Assembly (NCBI GenBank): GCA_016839555.1
Contig: JAEOUA010000002.1
Span: 1-64,000 of the forward strand
Reading direction: 5' to 3'
From: Promethearchaeota archaeon
GTDB taxonomy: Archaea; Asgardarchaeota; Lokiarchaeia; Sigyniarchaeales; SOKP01
Length of the DNA stretch: 64,000 nt
Shown one piece after another: positions 1-8,277 of this stretch. The notes under the pieces were generated by a model. It searched no databases and had not been told where the DNA came from. It saw only the letters and a list, made by a program, of their open reading frames with translations. The number at the start of each line of letters is the position of its first letter. Position 1 is the stretch's first letter. The position numbers and the translations under genes were made by a program.

Positions 1-203
1 GATGAGAGAGGTATTGATTATGATATTTATGCGCAAAAGATCGATTCGAATGGAAACTTCCCGTGGGGGGATGATAATGGGACTATTATCTCTAACGCTT
101 TAGGAGATCAATCTGACCCACGGATCTGTAGCGACGGCGATGGAGGCGCCATAATTTCATGGGAAGATGAGAGAGGTATTGATTCTGATATTTATGCGCA
201 AAA
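1..203 (+). repeat. 165-bp coding repeat (two copies visible)
   Basis: Bases 1-38 and 166-203 match at 37 of 38 positions (the difference is gattAtgat versus gattCtgat). The repeat period is 165 bp, which is 55 codons, and it encodes the repeated unit of the surface protein. The near identity at DNA level points to recent duplication or gene conversion. More copies probably lie upstream of the window. Confidence 0.8.
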
Positions 204-378
204 AATAAAAGGGACTGTGCGAGGTATATTAAATCCGCTTCTTCTGCTAACAATGATGCAGCCTTCTCCGGAGCAAATTCCGAGTTATTCGCCAATTTTT
301 ATTATTTTCGCGACAGTCATAGCAACATATTCAGTAATTATCATATTTCGGAAAAGAAGAGGCTTCAATTTATCTTAA
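1..378 (+). CDS. C-terminal end of a repeat-containing, membrane-anchored surface protein (5' end outside window)
   Basis: Frame 1 is open from the first base to TAA at 376-378 and is missing from the ORF track because its start lies outside the window. The 125 visible residues hold two copies of a unit of the type DERGID-Y/S-DIYAQKI, 55 residues apart, each preceded by a stretch with ISWED or similar. This resembles the WD-like or beta-propeller surface repeats of large archaeal exported proteins. After the last repeat come a Pro-rich linker (PSPEQIPSYSP), one hydrophobic helix of about 20 residues and a basic tail (RKRRG), the layout of a C-terminal membrane anchor or archaeal CTERM sorting signal. 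I infer an extracellular protein held in the membrane. Its ligand cannot be read from this fragment. Confidence 0.75.
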   Translation, partial: DERGIDYDIYAQKIDSNGNFPWGDDNGTIISNALGDQSDPRICSDGDGGAIISWEDERGIDSDIYAQKIKGTVRGILNPLLLLTMMQPSPEQIPSYSPIFIIFATVIATYSVIIIFRKRRGFNLS

Positions 379-551
379 ACGATACTAATAAAAATAAGAT
401 AACTTCAAATTTCAGTTCGAATTTTTTTTTTTTTTCTAACTTTTTCTTAGTTAAAACATAACTTAAAAATGGTAAAACAAGCATAAACAAGCATTACTAT
501 TTATTATGGAGAGTTATTTAAATTCATAGAAGAAAAAGAAGAGATTGAAGT

Positions 552-1177
552 TTAAACTTCGAAATCCCTTACCTTTAAGGTTATCCTCCAAGGATCTTTT
601 ATATGCATTCTCTCTTTTGCGTTAATTACTTGAATTTCCAACCATTTTTCTAAGTAATTTCTTAAAAAATTTATCGTATCTTCACTTATCCAAGCCCTAT
701 TTAACATTTCTCTTATTATATGCCAAATTCTTGAGTAATTAAAGAATAATTCTTCTTTAGGCTTGACTAAATCAACATTCTTAATCAAATCATCTGATCT
801 TTTTACTTCCTTAAGCATATTTAAAGTAACTTTTTTCAAACCTTTTTCTTTTAAAATAGCATCCAAATTATAACATATTATTTTCATTTTATCAATTAGA
901 ATTTCATTACAATAATCAATCACTTCTCTTGAAGTTCTTTCAGAGTGTTGACCAACAATTCTTCTTATTTCACTAAAAACAAAATCCCTTATAGTATTAT
1001 ATTTATCTTCTGCTCCCTTTGGGAGAACCTTCTCACTGGGCTCAGATTTCTTCTTTTCTTCAAAACTTTCTTGATTTATTATACGTTTTTCAAGCTCCTT
1101 ACTAACTATTTTAGCTCTTTCATCAAAAAAAACATCGTATTTTCAAGGTTAGGGTTTATACTTTTAAATTCTTTCAT
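552..1177 (-). CDS. Tandem histone-fold (doublet) protein, reading frame interrupted at an A8 run
   Basis: The track gives only 552-923 from a GTG start, but the same frame is open back to 1142. That extension adds an N-terminal tail and the first helix of a histone fold. Two consecutive segments match the archaeal histone pattern: IRRIVGQHSERTSREV followed by KKVTLNMLKEV, then IWHIIREMLNRAWISED followed by RITLKVRDFE. Compare GRIIKDAGAERVSDDA and RKTIKAEDIE of the methanogen histone HMfB. No start codon exists in the extended frame, and a stop lies at 1143-1145. Adding one base to the run of eight A (1125-1132) joins it to an ATG at 1177 (MKEFKSINPN...), giving about 208 residues. The role would be DNA binding or compaction. 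The protein ends just as the third helix of fold 2 begins. The interruption may be a sequencing error, a real frameshift or programmed slippage. The fold call rests on pattern matching only. Confidence 0.55.
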
Positions 1178-1496
1178 ATTTGTAAATGGATGTGGTAAAG
1201 GAAATAAAGAAAAGAAAGGATGTCCAGATGAAGTAAATGAGATTTTATCTCAAGAGATCCTCAAAAGAGAATCTGAGAAATTTGAACCCGAACGGTATAA
1301 ATATAAAGGTGGGGCGGGATTTATAAATAATGAAAAAATGGCTCATTACCTTGTCAAGAAAATCATTCAAGGATTAGAAGTATTATCATTTGGATTCTGG
1401 GATGGTAAATCAAAAGGAACGAAAGATATGATTTCAAAATTAAATGAAAAAAAAAATTCCTTTAATTCTGTTCAAAATATAAATAAATTTTTTTAA
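1146..1496 (+). CDS. Unrecognised ORF with no clear start
   Basis: The track ORF 945-1496 is a shadow of the histone-like gene up to about 1142. The part downstream of about 1180 looks coding: charged, with balanced residues such as GCGKGNKEKKG, EVNEILSQEILKRESEKFEPERYKYKGG and FWDGKSKG. The only in-frame ATG in this part is at 1339 (MAHYLV). A better placed ATG at 1188 is in another frame and closes after 16 codons. The gene may be 5'-truncated or frameshifted, like its divergent neighbour. I do not recognise the family. Confidence 0.3.
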   Translation, partial: RLGFILLNSFIFVNGCGKGNKEKKGCPDEVNEILSQEILKRESEKFEPERYKYKGGAGFINNEKMAHYLVKKIIQGLEVLSFGFWDGKSKGTKDMISKLNEKKNSFNSVQNINKFF

Positions 1497-1559
1497 TAAA
1501 TCCAAATCAAGATAGTTACATATGAAATATATAAATAATCAAGAATCTTCTTAATTATC

Positions 1560-1931
1560 ATGAAAAAGATTCTTTTTTGGCTTCCACGAATATTAAGTAT
1601 TTGTCTATTATTCCTTAATTTTATTTTAGCATTTGATGTTTATTTAGAAGATTGGACATTAGGAGAAAAAAACATTGGTTTTATAATCCATTTGATTCCT
1701 TTTTTTATTATTTTAACATCACTTATAATCGCATGGAAGAGAGAGCTAAGTGGAAGTTTAATCTTCATAGCATTAGGAATGATAATGTTAATTTATATAC
1801 TTCTCTTTCGCATAGAAATGTGGCTATCTTTATTTATTATTTCTTTACCTTTAATTATTATAGGACTCTTATTTCTCCTTAATTATTTTCTTTTTACCAG
1901 AAAAAAAGAAAAAATCACTTTTAAAGAATAA
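1560..1931 (+). CDS. Small four-helix integral membrane protein
   Basis: The 123-residue product has four hydrophobic segments (about residues 5-25, 40-58, 64-84 and 88-111) and a lysine-rich C-terminal tail (RKKEKITFKE). The N-terminal MKK-FWLPRI pattern followed by a helix, an acidic loop (YLEDWTLGEKN) and three further helices recurs in small uncharacterised membrane proteins of Asgard and other archaea and bacteria. No catalytic motif is visible. The ORF at 1652-1882 in another frame is a shadow. The gene stands alone, convergent with thiC. Confidence 0.6.
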   Translation: MKKILFWLPRILSICLLFLNFILAFDVYLEDWTLGEKNIGFIIHLIPFFIILTSLIIAWKRELSGSLIFIALGMIMLIYILLFRIEMWLSLFIISLPLIIIGLLFLLNYFLFTRKKEKITFKE

Positions 1932-1977
1932 TGAATTTTTAGTAATTTTAAGAGAAACCTGATTAAATTAGAGCAAT

Positions 1978-3282
1978 TCATTCTCTTTTTTGCTCCAATG
2001 CATCTCTGAGCATTTTAATTGCACATAATTCCCCGCACATAGAGCAGCCTTCATCATCGTCCGTTTCTCCACTTCTAGAATGGATTTCTCTTGCTAATTC
2101 TGGATCTATGGAATAATCAATCATTTTTTTCCAGTTTAAATTTTTACGAGCAATATCCATTTTATAATCAATCTTTGATGCTCGTTTTCCATATCTGGCA
2201 ATATTAACCGTGTGGGCAGCAATTTTAGAAGCTATCACACCTCTTTTTACCTCCTCTTTATTCGGAAGTCCCAAATGTTCTGATGGAGTCACATAACAGA
2301 GATAATCAGCTCCAGCTAATCCCGCTAAGGTACCTCCTATTGCGCTTACAATATGATCATATCCTGGTGCAATGTCCGTCGTTAAGGGCCCTAAGACATA
2401 AAATGGAGCGCCATCGCATAAAGATTTTTGAATTTTAATATTATGTTCAATTTCATGAGCGGGGATATGTCCAGGTCCCTCTACCATTACCTGAATATTT
2501 GCATTCCACGCTCTTTTTACTAATTTTGAAATTTCCATTAATTCTCTTATTTGAGCATAATCAGTGGAATCAGCTATTCCTCCCGGTCTCATCCCATCTC
2601 CCAAAGATAAAGTAAAATCGTATTCTTGAGCCATTTCCAATAAATAATCATATTTTTCATTGAAAGGATTTTCTTGTTCATTATGTAATATCCATGCTGC
2701 TAAAAAGGTGCCTCCTCTTGAGACTACACCCATCGTCCGTGGGTGATCTATTAAATAATTAACGATTTCTTTCGTCACTCCGACATGAATAGTAAAGAAA
2801 TCAACCCCTTCTTTTGCCTGTTCCTCGATGACATTGAATAGATCATCTTCATCTAAATGAATAATCGCACCTTTATGTTCTATAGCTCGTAATGCTGATT
2901 GATAAATAGGCACTATTCCCAGGGGGATCTTAATTTCTTCCAAAATACGTTTTCTGATATTTTTAACATCCGATTCTTTTATCCCGCTGCTTAAATCCAT
3001 GATTGTATCTGCGCCAAATTTTTCAGCTATTTTTGCTTTTTCTACTTCGTTTTCCAGATCACACACTGTCTTGGAAGAACCAACATTAGCATTAATTTTT
3101 ACTAATAAACCCTCGCCGATTCCCAATGGTTTCGTATTTCTTCTATTCGATTTTGGAATAATAATTCTTCCTTTCGCAATGCCTTTCCTTATGAATTCCG
3201 AATCGAGATTTTCATTTTCTGCGACAATCTCCATTTCTTTGGTTATTTTTCCGTCTCTAGCAAGTTTCATTAACGTTGTCAA
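1978..3282 (-). CDS. thiC: ThiC-family radical SAM enzyme (phosphomethylpyrimidine synthase or hydroxybenzimidazole synthase type)
   Basis: The 434-residue product has the family landmarks: a Gly-rich core (SLGDGMRPGGIADSTD), VEGPGHIPAHEI, PLTTDIAPGYDHI and, at the C-terminus, CSMCGELCAIKM. ThiC rearranges aminoimidazole ribotide into hydroxymethylpyrimidine phosphate for thiamine using S-adenosylmethionine and a 4Fe-4S cluster held by the three C-terminal cysteines. The close paralog BzaF makes hydroxybenzimidazole, the lower base of some cobamides, and is hard to separate by eye. The Cys spacing is CX2CX3C, one residue shorter than the CX2CX4C of long bacterial ThiC. The length of about 430 fits the short archaeal/clostridial form. 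No other thiamine gene is nearby and no TPP riboswitch is visible upstream. Confidence 0.85.
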   Translation of the reverse strand: MTTLMKLARDGKITKEMEIVAENENLDSEFIRKGIAKGRIIIPKSNRRNTKPLGIGEGLLVKINANVGSSKTVCDLENEVEKAKIAEKFGADTIMDLSSGIKESDVKNIRKRILEEIKIPLGIVPIYQSALRAIEHKGAIIHLDEDDLFNVIEEQAKEGVDFFTIHVGVTKEIVNYLIDHPRTMGVVSRGGTFLAAWILHNEQENPFNEKYDYLLEMAQEYDFTLSLGDGMRPGGIADSTDYAQIRELMEISKLVKRAWNANIQVMVEGPGHIPAHEIEHNIKIQKSLCDGAPFYVLGPLTTDIAPGYDHIVSAIGGTLAGLAGADYLCYVTPSEHLGLPNKEEVKRGVIASKIAAHTVNIARYGKRASKIDYKMDIARKNLNWKKMIDYSIDPELAREIHSRSGETDDDEGCSMCGELCAIKMLRDALEQKRE

Positions 3283-3462
3283 ACAAATAAACCCTCAAAC
3301 ATTATTATTTTTACTATTATTCTATAATTTATTTAAATAACTTAAAAATTATATTTATTTTCCTTAAAATTAATAATAAAAAAAAACCAAAATAAAAAAA
3401 GGCAGCTCTTTTTTCAATCTAAATCAAAAATTTCATGATAGTTCAATATAAAAATATAAGAT

Positions 3463-3930
3463 TTAATCAAACCCTATTTTCAATCTTTTTAAAAGCTCTA
3501 TTAATGAATCAGTTAAAATATAATTCTTTAATTCCTCAAATGGAACAAATTTAGCATCTAAGGCATCATCATCGGGAACTGGTGCTTGATCGGGAGGACC
3601 TTCAATTTGTTCTACAAAATAATTGATCAGTACATAATGATATTCAATCTCACCCTTCTCATCTCTCATAATCTTGTCAATAATCCCCGCTAATTTTGTT
3701 ACTCTTGTTTTAAATCCCGTTTCCTCCTCTGCTTCTCGGACTGCTGCCTCTTTTACTTTCTCTCCTAAATCCAAATGCCCACCAGGGATACTCCAATATC
3801 CCGCATCTGGATTGTATTTTCGTTTTACTAAAAGTAGTTTATTATTTCTCACTAACATAACTCCTACTCCTATATGAGGTCGTATCGGATATTTCCTTGT
3901 ATCAAAAGCCGTTAAATCATCTCGATTCAT
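3463..3930 (-). CDS. Nudix hydrolase
   Basis: The 155-residue product carries a complete Nudix box, GGHLDLGEKVKEAAVREAEEETG, fitting GX5EX7REUXEEXGU, so the Mg-binding glutamates are present. The upstream strand (RPHIGVGVMLVRNNKLLLVKRKYNPDAGYW) is typical of small ADP-ribose/NTP pyrophosphatase-like Nudix proteins that sanitise nucleotides. The C-terminal part ends with a short helix (SLIELLKRLKIGFD). It is on the same strand as thiC and the TrmO-like gene but about 60-180 bp from each, so an operon is possible but unproven. The substrate cannot be assigned. Confidence 0.85.
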   Translation of the reverse strand: MNRDDLTAFDTRKYPIRPHIGVGVMLVRNNKLLLVKRKYNPDAGYWSIPGGHLDLGEKVKEAAVREAEEETGFKTRVTKLAGIIDKIMRDEKGEIEYHYVLINYFVEQIEGPPDQAPVPDDDALDAKFVPFEELKNYILTDSLIELLKRLKIGFD

Positions 3931-3989
3931 TTTGTTCTCATCTTTTATAATTAATTTACTAAATTAATTTTTTAGTAACACAATAATGA

Positions 3990-4478
3990 TCACCATCTCG
4001 CTCGCTGTCCTAGTTTTATATCTAATACCGGAGTGCCATTAATAGCATCAAAATTTTTTACATATAAAGTTGTATCTTCTATCTTAATTAATTCAACATT
4101 AGAAACTCCAATCCGGGATAAGCGATCTGGGGTTCTTGAGGCAAAAATACCGACTTTTTTATGATCAAGACCACGATGAAAATTCGATCTTATTGCTCGT
4201 TGCTTATGAAAATAATATACCACTAATATCCATTTTTCCTCCTCTAATTTATAAAGAAAAGGACGTTGGGAACTGAATAAATGAATTTTAGTGGGTTCTC
4301 TACTATAACTTTTTACTCCAAATCCTACTCCACGCTCCAAGGTGTTTTCTACAAACCCAATGGGATAAATTTTGTAGGGCTTATAATCATTATATAAGCA
4401 GCTATGGCAAATAAATTCTCCATCAATCTTCTCTATTTGAGATGGCTCTTTCTCATTGTTACATTTTGAGCAGATCAT
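3990..4478 (-). CDS. TrmO/TsaA-like protein with N-terminal zinc ribbon
   Basis: Residues 1-30 form a probable zinc ribbon (CSKC and CHSC pairs). From about residue 35 the sequence follows the TrmO (YaeB/VirR) beta-barrel family: PIGFVENTLERGVG, then NFHRGLDHKKVGIFASRTPDRLSRIGVS and the C-terminal signature NGTPVLDIKL. TrmO uses S-adenosylmethionine to N6-methylate t6A37 in tRNA. The family's usual RSPxRPNPIG is here RTPDRLSRIG, so the catalytic loop has diverged and the substrate may differ. The fused zinc ribbon suggests nucleic-acid binding. The gene precedes nothing obvious in tRNA modification, and its neighbours are Nudix and Sir2. Confidence 0.7.
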   Translation of the reverse strand: MICSKCNNEKEPSQIEKIDGEFICHSCLYNDYKPYKIYPIGFVENTLERGVGFGVKSYSREPTKIHLFSSQRPFLYKLEEEKWILVVYYFHKQRAIRSNFHRGLDHKKVGIFASRTPDRLSRIGVSNVELIKIEDTTLYVKNFDAINGTPVLDIKLGQRARW

Positions 4479-4550
4479 AATTCAAGTAAAAGAATCTCTC
4501 AACTAAATTGAATTTTTTGATTATTCTAAATCTCATTAAAAAAGAGAAAA

Positions 4551-5330
4551 TCAAGAATATCTCTCCTTTTTTTCATTTTTTCTAGAAAGTAAAGAATCTA
4601 ATTTCATGAAAATTTCTGTAGCTTTACCTTGGAGAAAAATATCGGTAATTGAAGAAGTATATTTTGAGGGGTTAGTATTGATCTCGATAAATTTAGCTCC
4701 CTTCTGATATGCAATGAACGGAATCTGCGATGCAGGCATTATCTCTCCCGTGGTTCCAACTAAAATGAATAATTCTGCTCTCGCAGCATTTCTAATCGAA
4801 TTTTCAAAAATTTTTGAGGGGATTGGTTCAGTAAAGAATACAAAATCGGGTTTTAATAATCCATTGCATTTTGGACATCGAGGAGGGAGGTTTTCTAAAA
4901 ATTCAGAACTAGAATATTGATTAGTACATTTTATACATGAAAGAGTTTGAGATGTTCCATGAAATTCAATAACATTTTTACTGCCGGCTTCTTGATGTAG
5001 ATTATCTATATTTTGAGTAATTATTGATTGAATTATGTTTTGGCTCTCCCATTTTGCTATTATTTTATGAGCCATATTGGGTTTCGCTGCCCCAAAAAAA
5101 TCATAAAAAATTTCTTTAATAAGTATCCAAGACTCTTTTGGATGTGATTTAAAATAATTGGTATCTAAAAAAATAGGATTATATTTTGTCCATAATCCAT
5201 TTTCACCACGAAAAGGTGGAATTCCGCTTTCTGTAGAGACCCCTGCCCCTGTAAACACGACGCTATAGTTTGATGAAATTAACCAATCTATAGCAGTTTG
5301 AAAATCATTTTTTTTTATTTTAAGACCCAT
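4551..5330 (-). CDS. NAD-dependent protein deacylase of the Sir2 family
   Basis: The 259-residue product has all the sirtuin landmarks: GAGVSTESGIPPFRG for NAD binding, TQNIDNLHQEAG, the catalytic His in EFHGT, a CX2C...CX2C zinc site (CIKC, CPKC), GTTGEIMPAS and a late EINTNPS. Sirtuins remove acyl groups from lysine using NAD, giving nicotinamide and O-acyl-ADP-ribose; chromatin proteins and acetyl-CoA synthetases are classical targets. The usual VVxFGE after the zinc module is FVFFTE here. ATG at 5328-5330 is the first good start. The gene is divergent from the GH4 gene. The presence of a histone-like gene 3 kb away is suggestive but may be coincidence. Confidence 0.9.
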   Translation of the reverse strand: MGLKIKKNDFQTAIDWLISSNYSVVFTGAGVSTESGIPPFRGENGLWTKYNPIFLDTNYFKSHPKESWILIKEIFYDFFGAAKPNMAHKIIAKWESQNIIQSIITQNIDNLHQEAGSKNVIEFHGTSQTLSCIKCTNQYSSSEFLENLPPRCPKCNGLLKPDFVFFTEPIPSKIFENSIRNAARAELFILVGTTGEIMPASQIPFIAYQKGAKFIEINTNPSKYTSSITDIFLQGKATEIFMKLDSLLSRKNEKKERYS

Positions 5331-5470
5331 ACTCTCACAAGAAGAAAAAAGATTTAAAAGATTTTTAAAATTTGGATATTTCTGAATTATGTTCTAAAAA
5401 AATTATATTAGAAAAAAATTTAAAACACTTGAATTTTAAAGAAATTATAACTAATAAATCAAAAAAAATT

Positions 5471-5475
5471 GAGGT
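5471..5475 (+). promoter_or_regulatory. Ribosome binding site deciding the GH4 start
   Basis: GAGGT lies four bases before ATG at 5480. The longer ORF in the track starts at 5372 and would add 36 Lys/Asn/Ile-rich residues that do not belong to the GH4 fold. The conserved Rossmann segment starts right after the 5480 ATG, so 5480 is preferred. Confidence 0.7.
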
Positions 5476-5479
5476 AAAA

Positions 5480-6778
5480 ATGACAAATCCACAAAAAATT
5501 GTTCTGATTGGGGCCGGCTCGCTGCAGTTTGGGCTTGGGGCTGCTGGGAGCATATTGCATAGTTCTATTTTGAAAGGATCCACAATATGTCTTCATGATA
5601 TTAATGAACAACATCTCCATTTAGTTAGTCAAGCTTGTAAATCCGCGATAGACAAACAAAAACTTGATTTCACATTAGAATCCACCACAAATAGAAAAGA
5701 GGCATTAAAAGATGCTACATTTATTATAAATTCTATTGAAGTTGGACCAAGATTTGATCTCTGGGATCAAGATTTATATATTCCCCATTGGTTTGGAAAC
5801 AAACAGTTATTTGGTGAAAATGGAGGTCCTGGAGGTCTATTTCACTCATTACGCATAATTCCTCCGATTCTTGAAATTTGTGAGGATATTATGACTATTT
5901 GTCCAAATGCATTTTTAATTAATTTTTCAAATCCCATGAGTCGTATTTGCCTTGCAATAAAGCGAAAATTTCCTAAATTAAAATTTGTTGGGCTCTGTCA
6001 TGAATTAGGCCATTTTAAGATTCACTATGCTAGAATTCTCGATACTAAACTATCCAATTTGGAGATTTTAGCAGGAGGATTAAATCATTTTGGTGTGGTA
6101 TTAGATATAAAATATAAAGATACAGGACAGGATGCGTATCCTGAAATACGAAAGAAAGGTCCAAGTTATTTAGAAGAAATCAAGATTATAGATGTAAGTC
6201 TTACTAAATATATTTTGGAGAAGTTTGGATACATTCCTTATACAACTGATTCTCATTTTGGGGAATATATTCAATGGGCGTGGGAAGTTGCTGATATCTC
6301 GGGTGTAAAAGAATTTCGGGATACCTATATGGAGATGATACATTATGAGGAGAATAAAATTAAAAGGAGAATTAAAAAAGGAAAAGGGGCAAGACTTCTA
6401 AAACCAGACCAAGAGAGAGCCATTCCTATAATTGAGGGTATTATATCAGATTCAAATTATACTGAAATCTCTGTTAATATTCCAAATAATGGTATTATAA
6501 CGAATCTTCCGGAAGATTTAGTTGTAGAATGCCCTGCTAGGGTAAATAAAGATGGTCTTACCGGAATTAAATTAGGTGAATACCCGAAAGGTTTAGCAGC
6601 ATTATTACGGAATCAAGCGTCTGTGCAAGACTTAACTGTAGAAGCGGTATTATCTGAATCAAAAGATATAGCTCTTCAAGCTCTTTTAGTAGATCCGGTG
6701 GTTCAGAATGCTACTCAAGCAGAAAAAATTTTAAATGAAATGTTAAAGCAACAATCTGAACATCTTCATTTAAAATAA
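5480..6778 (+). CDS. Glycoside hydrolase family 4 (alpha-galactosidase/alpha-glucosidase type)
   Basis: With the start at 5480 the product has 432 residues, normal for GH4. The N-terminus is a Rossmann fold (KIVLIGAGSLQFGLG). GH4 landmarks follow: a Gly-rich NAD/active-site loop (GENGGPGGL), NFSNPMSRI, the metal-binding GLCHELG (Cys and His ligate Mn) and GGLNHFG. These enzymes cleave glycosides by an NAD- and Mn-dependent oxidation-elimination route rather than acid-base hydrolysis. The exact sugar (galactoside, glucoside or glucuronide) cannot be read from the sequence. The enzyme is probably cytosolic, as no signal peptide is present. It converges with the oxidoreductase gene at 6811, only 32 bp away. 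Confidence 0.88.
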   Translation: MTNPQKIVLIGAGSLQFGLGAAGSILHSSILKGSTICLHDINEQHLHLVSQACKSAIDKQKLDFTLESTTNRKEALKDATFIINSIEVGPRFDLWDQDLYIPHWFGNKQLFGENGGPGGLFHSLRIIPPILEICEDIMTICPNAFLINFSNPMSRICLAIKRKFPKLKFVGLCHELGHFKIHYARILDTKLSNLEILAGGLNHFGVVLDIKYKDTGQDAYPEIRKKGPSYLEEIKIIDVSLTKYILEKFGYIPYTTDSHFGEYIQWAWEVADISGVKEFRDTYMEMIHYEENKIKRRIKKGKGARLLKPDQERAIPIIEGIISDSNYTEISVNIPNNGIITNLPEDLVVECPARVNKDGLTGIKLGEYPKGLAALLRNQASVQDLTVEAVLSESKDIALQALLVDPVVQNATQAEKILNEMLKQQSEHLHLK

Positions 6779-6810
6779 ATTCTTTCTTTTTTCAAAAATT
6801 ATTAATAAAA

Positions 6811-7920
6811 TTATTTATAAGTTTTTATAAAGTAGATACCCCTATTATTAAGCTCTTTTTCAAATTTAATTAAATCTAATTCGCTACATCCTTCTGGTGG
6901 AAAAATTCCTGGAGCATTTATTTCTCCATTTAAAAGCATCTGAGCTGCTATTGACGCCGGAGTTCCGGATAACTTAGCAACTTGACCTATTACTGTATAT
7001 AATAAATGATATTCCTTTTGATCTTTTATTCCAATGATTTCACTCCTGAATGCAGACATTATTTCCCTATCCTCTACTTTACCAGTCAAAAGCGGGAGGA
7101 TCTTTAAAAAAAACGTACTGATTAATTTAATTAATTTTATATTTTTTATCCAAACCAGCTTATCAATTATTTTAGTGAGCATTACATCTGATTCAGGGAG
7201 TATCCCTCCCTTGCAAACAGCCTCCTTAGTATTAATATATCGCGGTAATGTAACAGGCTCAGGATGACCAACAAAAAACACGGGGACGCTTCCACAAGGA
7301 TCTGGAAAATTAATTACTTCTCTTTGAGTAAGAGCTTTTAATTTAGACCAGCTTCCATTTATGAATACAGGCACTTTTCCCATGGCAATATGAGTCCAAT
7401 GCATTAACTGACCTAAACCAATTGTCTCACCAGTATCTTCATACCATAAAATTCGTAGTTTATCTATATGATCAAATTTTTCAGAACCAATTTTAGTCAT
7501 AATATTAGTTAAACCAGGAGAAGCACCAAAATTAATCAAGAAGGTTAGATTTTCGCGTTCTATAATCTTTTTTAGATTTAATAACTCATTTGTAACATCA
7601 TGGTCATCACATATATCCACATAATTTATTCCTGCTTGGATAGCAGCTCTTGGTACATAAGATCCAAATTCAAAATAGGGCCCAATATTATTTATAACAA
7701 CCTTAAAATCCTTTAATTTTTCAACTAATTTATCAAAATCCCGAATATCTAATTTGCTAAAATCAGCCCTTGATCCTAATTTTTTTGATAATCTTTTTCC
7801 TTCTAATTCTCTAATATCTGCAATTGTAATATTTACTCCCTGTTGAACTAAATCTTTGGCAATATATCGTCCTATTTCCCCACAACCACCTAAGATGATA
7901 ATACTCAAAATTATCACCAA
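6811..7920 (-). CDS. Saccharopine-dehydrogenase-like NAD(P)-dependent oxidoreductase
   Basis: The 369-residue product starts with a nucleotide-binding fold, IIILGGCGEIGRYIAKDL, followed by the pattern of the saccharopine dehydrogenase/homospermidine synthase superfamily (DFSKLDIRDF, VVINNIGPYFEFG, YVDICDD, LINFGASPGLTN). Such enzymes oxidise or reduce amino-acid-derived substrates such as saccharopine, carboxynorspermidine or lysine-ketoglutarate adducts. The track start at 7920 is TTG; GTG at 7917 and TTG at 7908 are alternatives, and no ATG precedes the fold. No lysine or polyamine gene is adjacent, so the substrate is open. Confidence 0.75.
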   Translation of the reverse strand: MVIILSIIILGGCGEIGRYIAKDLVQQGVNITIADIRELEGKRLSKKLGSRADFSKLDIRDFDKLVEKLKDFKVVINNIGPYFEFGSYVPRAAIQAGINYVDICDDHDVTNELLNLKKIIERENLTFLINFGASPGLTNIMTKIGSEKFDHIDKLRILWYEDTGETIGLGQLMHWTHIAMGKVPVFINGSWSKLKALTQREVINFPDPCGSVPVFFVGHPEPVTLPRYINTKEAVCKGGILPESDVMLTKIIDKLVWIKNIKLIKLISTFFLKILPLLTGKVEDREIMSAFRSEIIGIKDQKEYHLLYTVIGQVAKLSGTPASIAAQMLLNGEINAPGIFPPEGCSELDLIKFEKELNNRGIYFIKTYK

Positions 7921-8277
7921 AATTGTAAATAGAGTTGGAATATATTTTTTCTAAATAAATATTAAATTTTGAAAAATAAAAGGATAAAAAACAAGGTACA
8001 TAATCAGTTAAACCATCTTTTACTATTTAATTGAATATTAACTAGATCTCTTTTGAAGCATATTCTATCCTTTCCATAATTTGAATAGCATCAAAATAAG
8101 TTTGGTTGGATTTTTTATTGAAGCTACTTAATTGAAAAGAATTTTAATTATCAAATTTACTTTATAATAAAAGAAAAATAAAAACAGCCCACATAAGGTA
8201 AATTAATCATACTTTTAGATTAGAAGGATTAAAAAAAAGAAATTAATAAATTAATAAAAAAAAATAAAAAAATTAGA
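7921..8277. other. Intergenic A/T-rich region, one short decayed-looking reading frame
   Basis: No full gene is seen. On the minus strand a stop-to-stop stretch of about 33 codons, ending near 8042, reads like the tail of a protein (NQTYFDAIQIMERIEYASKE then stop) but has no start. It may be a gene remnant or chance. The remainder is homopolymeric A/T DNA upstream of the oxidoreductase and downstream of the 2TM gene. Confidence 0.35.

Noticed and set aside
92-295. 67-codon minus-strand ORF near the window start
   Set aside because: It is a shadow of the surface-protein repeat on the plus strand.
3283-3462. TPP riboswitch upstream of thiC
   Set aside because: The leader is A/T rich and lacks the CTGAGA core and a paired structure on the minus strand.
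5372-5479. Longer N-terminus of the GH4 gene as given in the track
   Set aside because: The extra part is Lys/Asn/Ile-rich, has no family match, and a GAGGT site fits the ATG at 5480.
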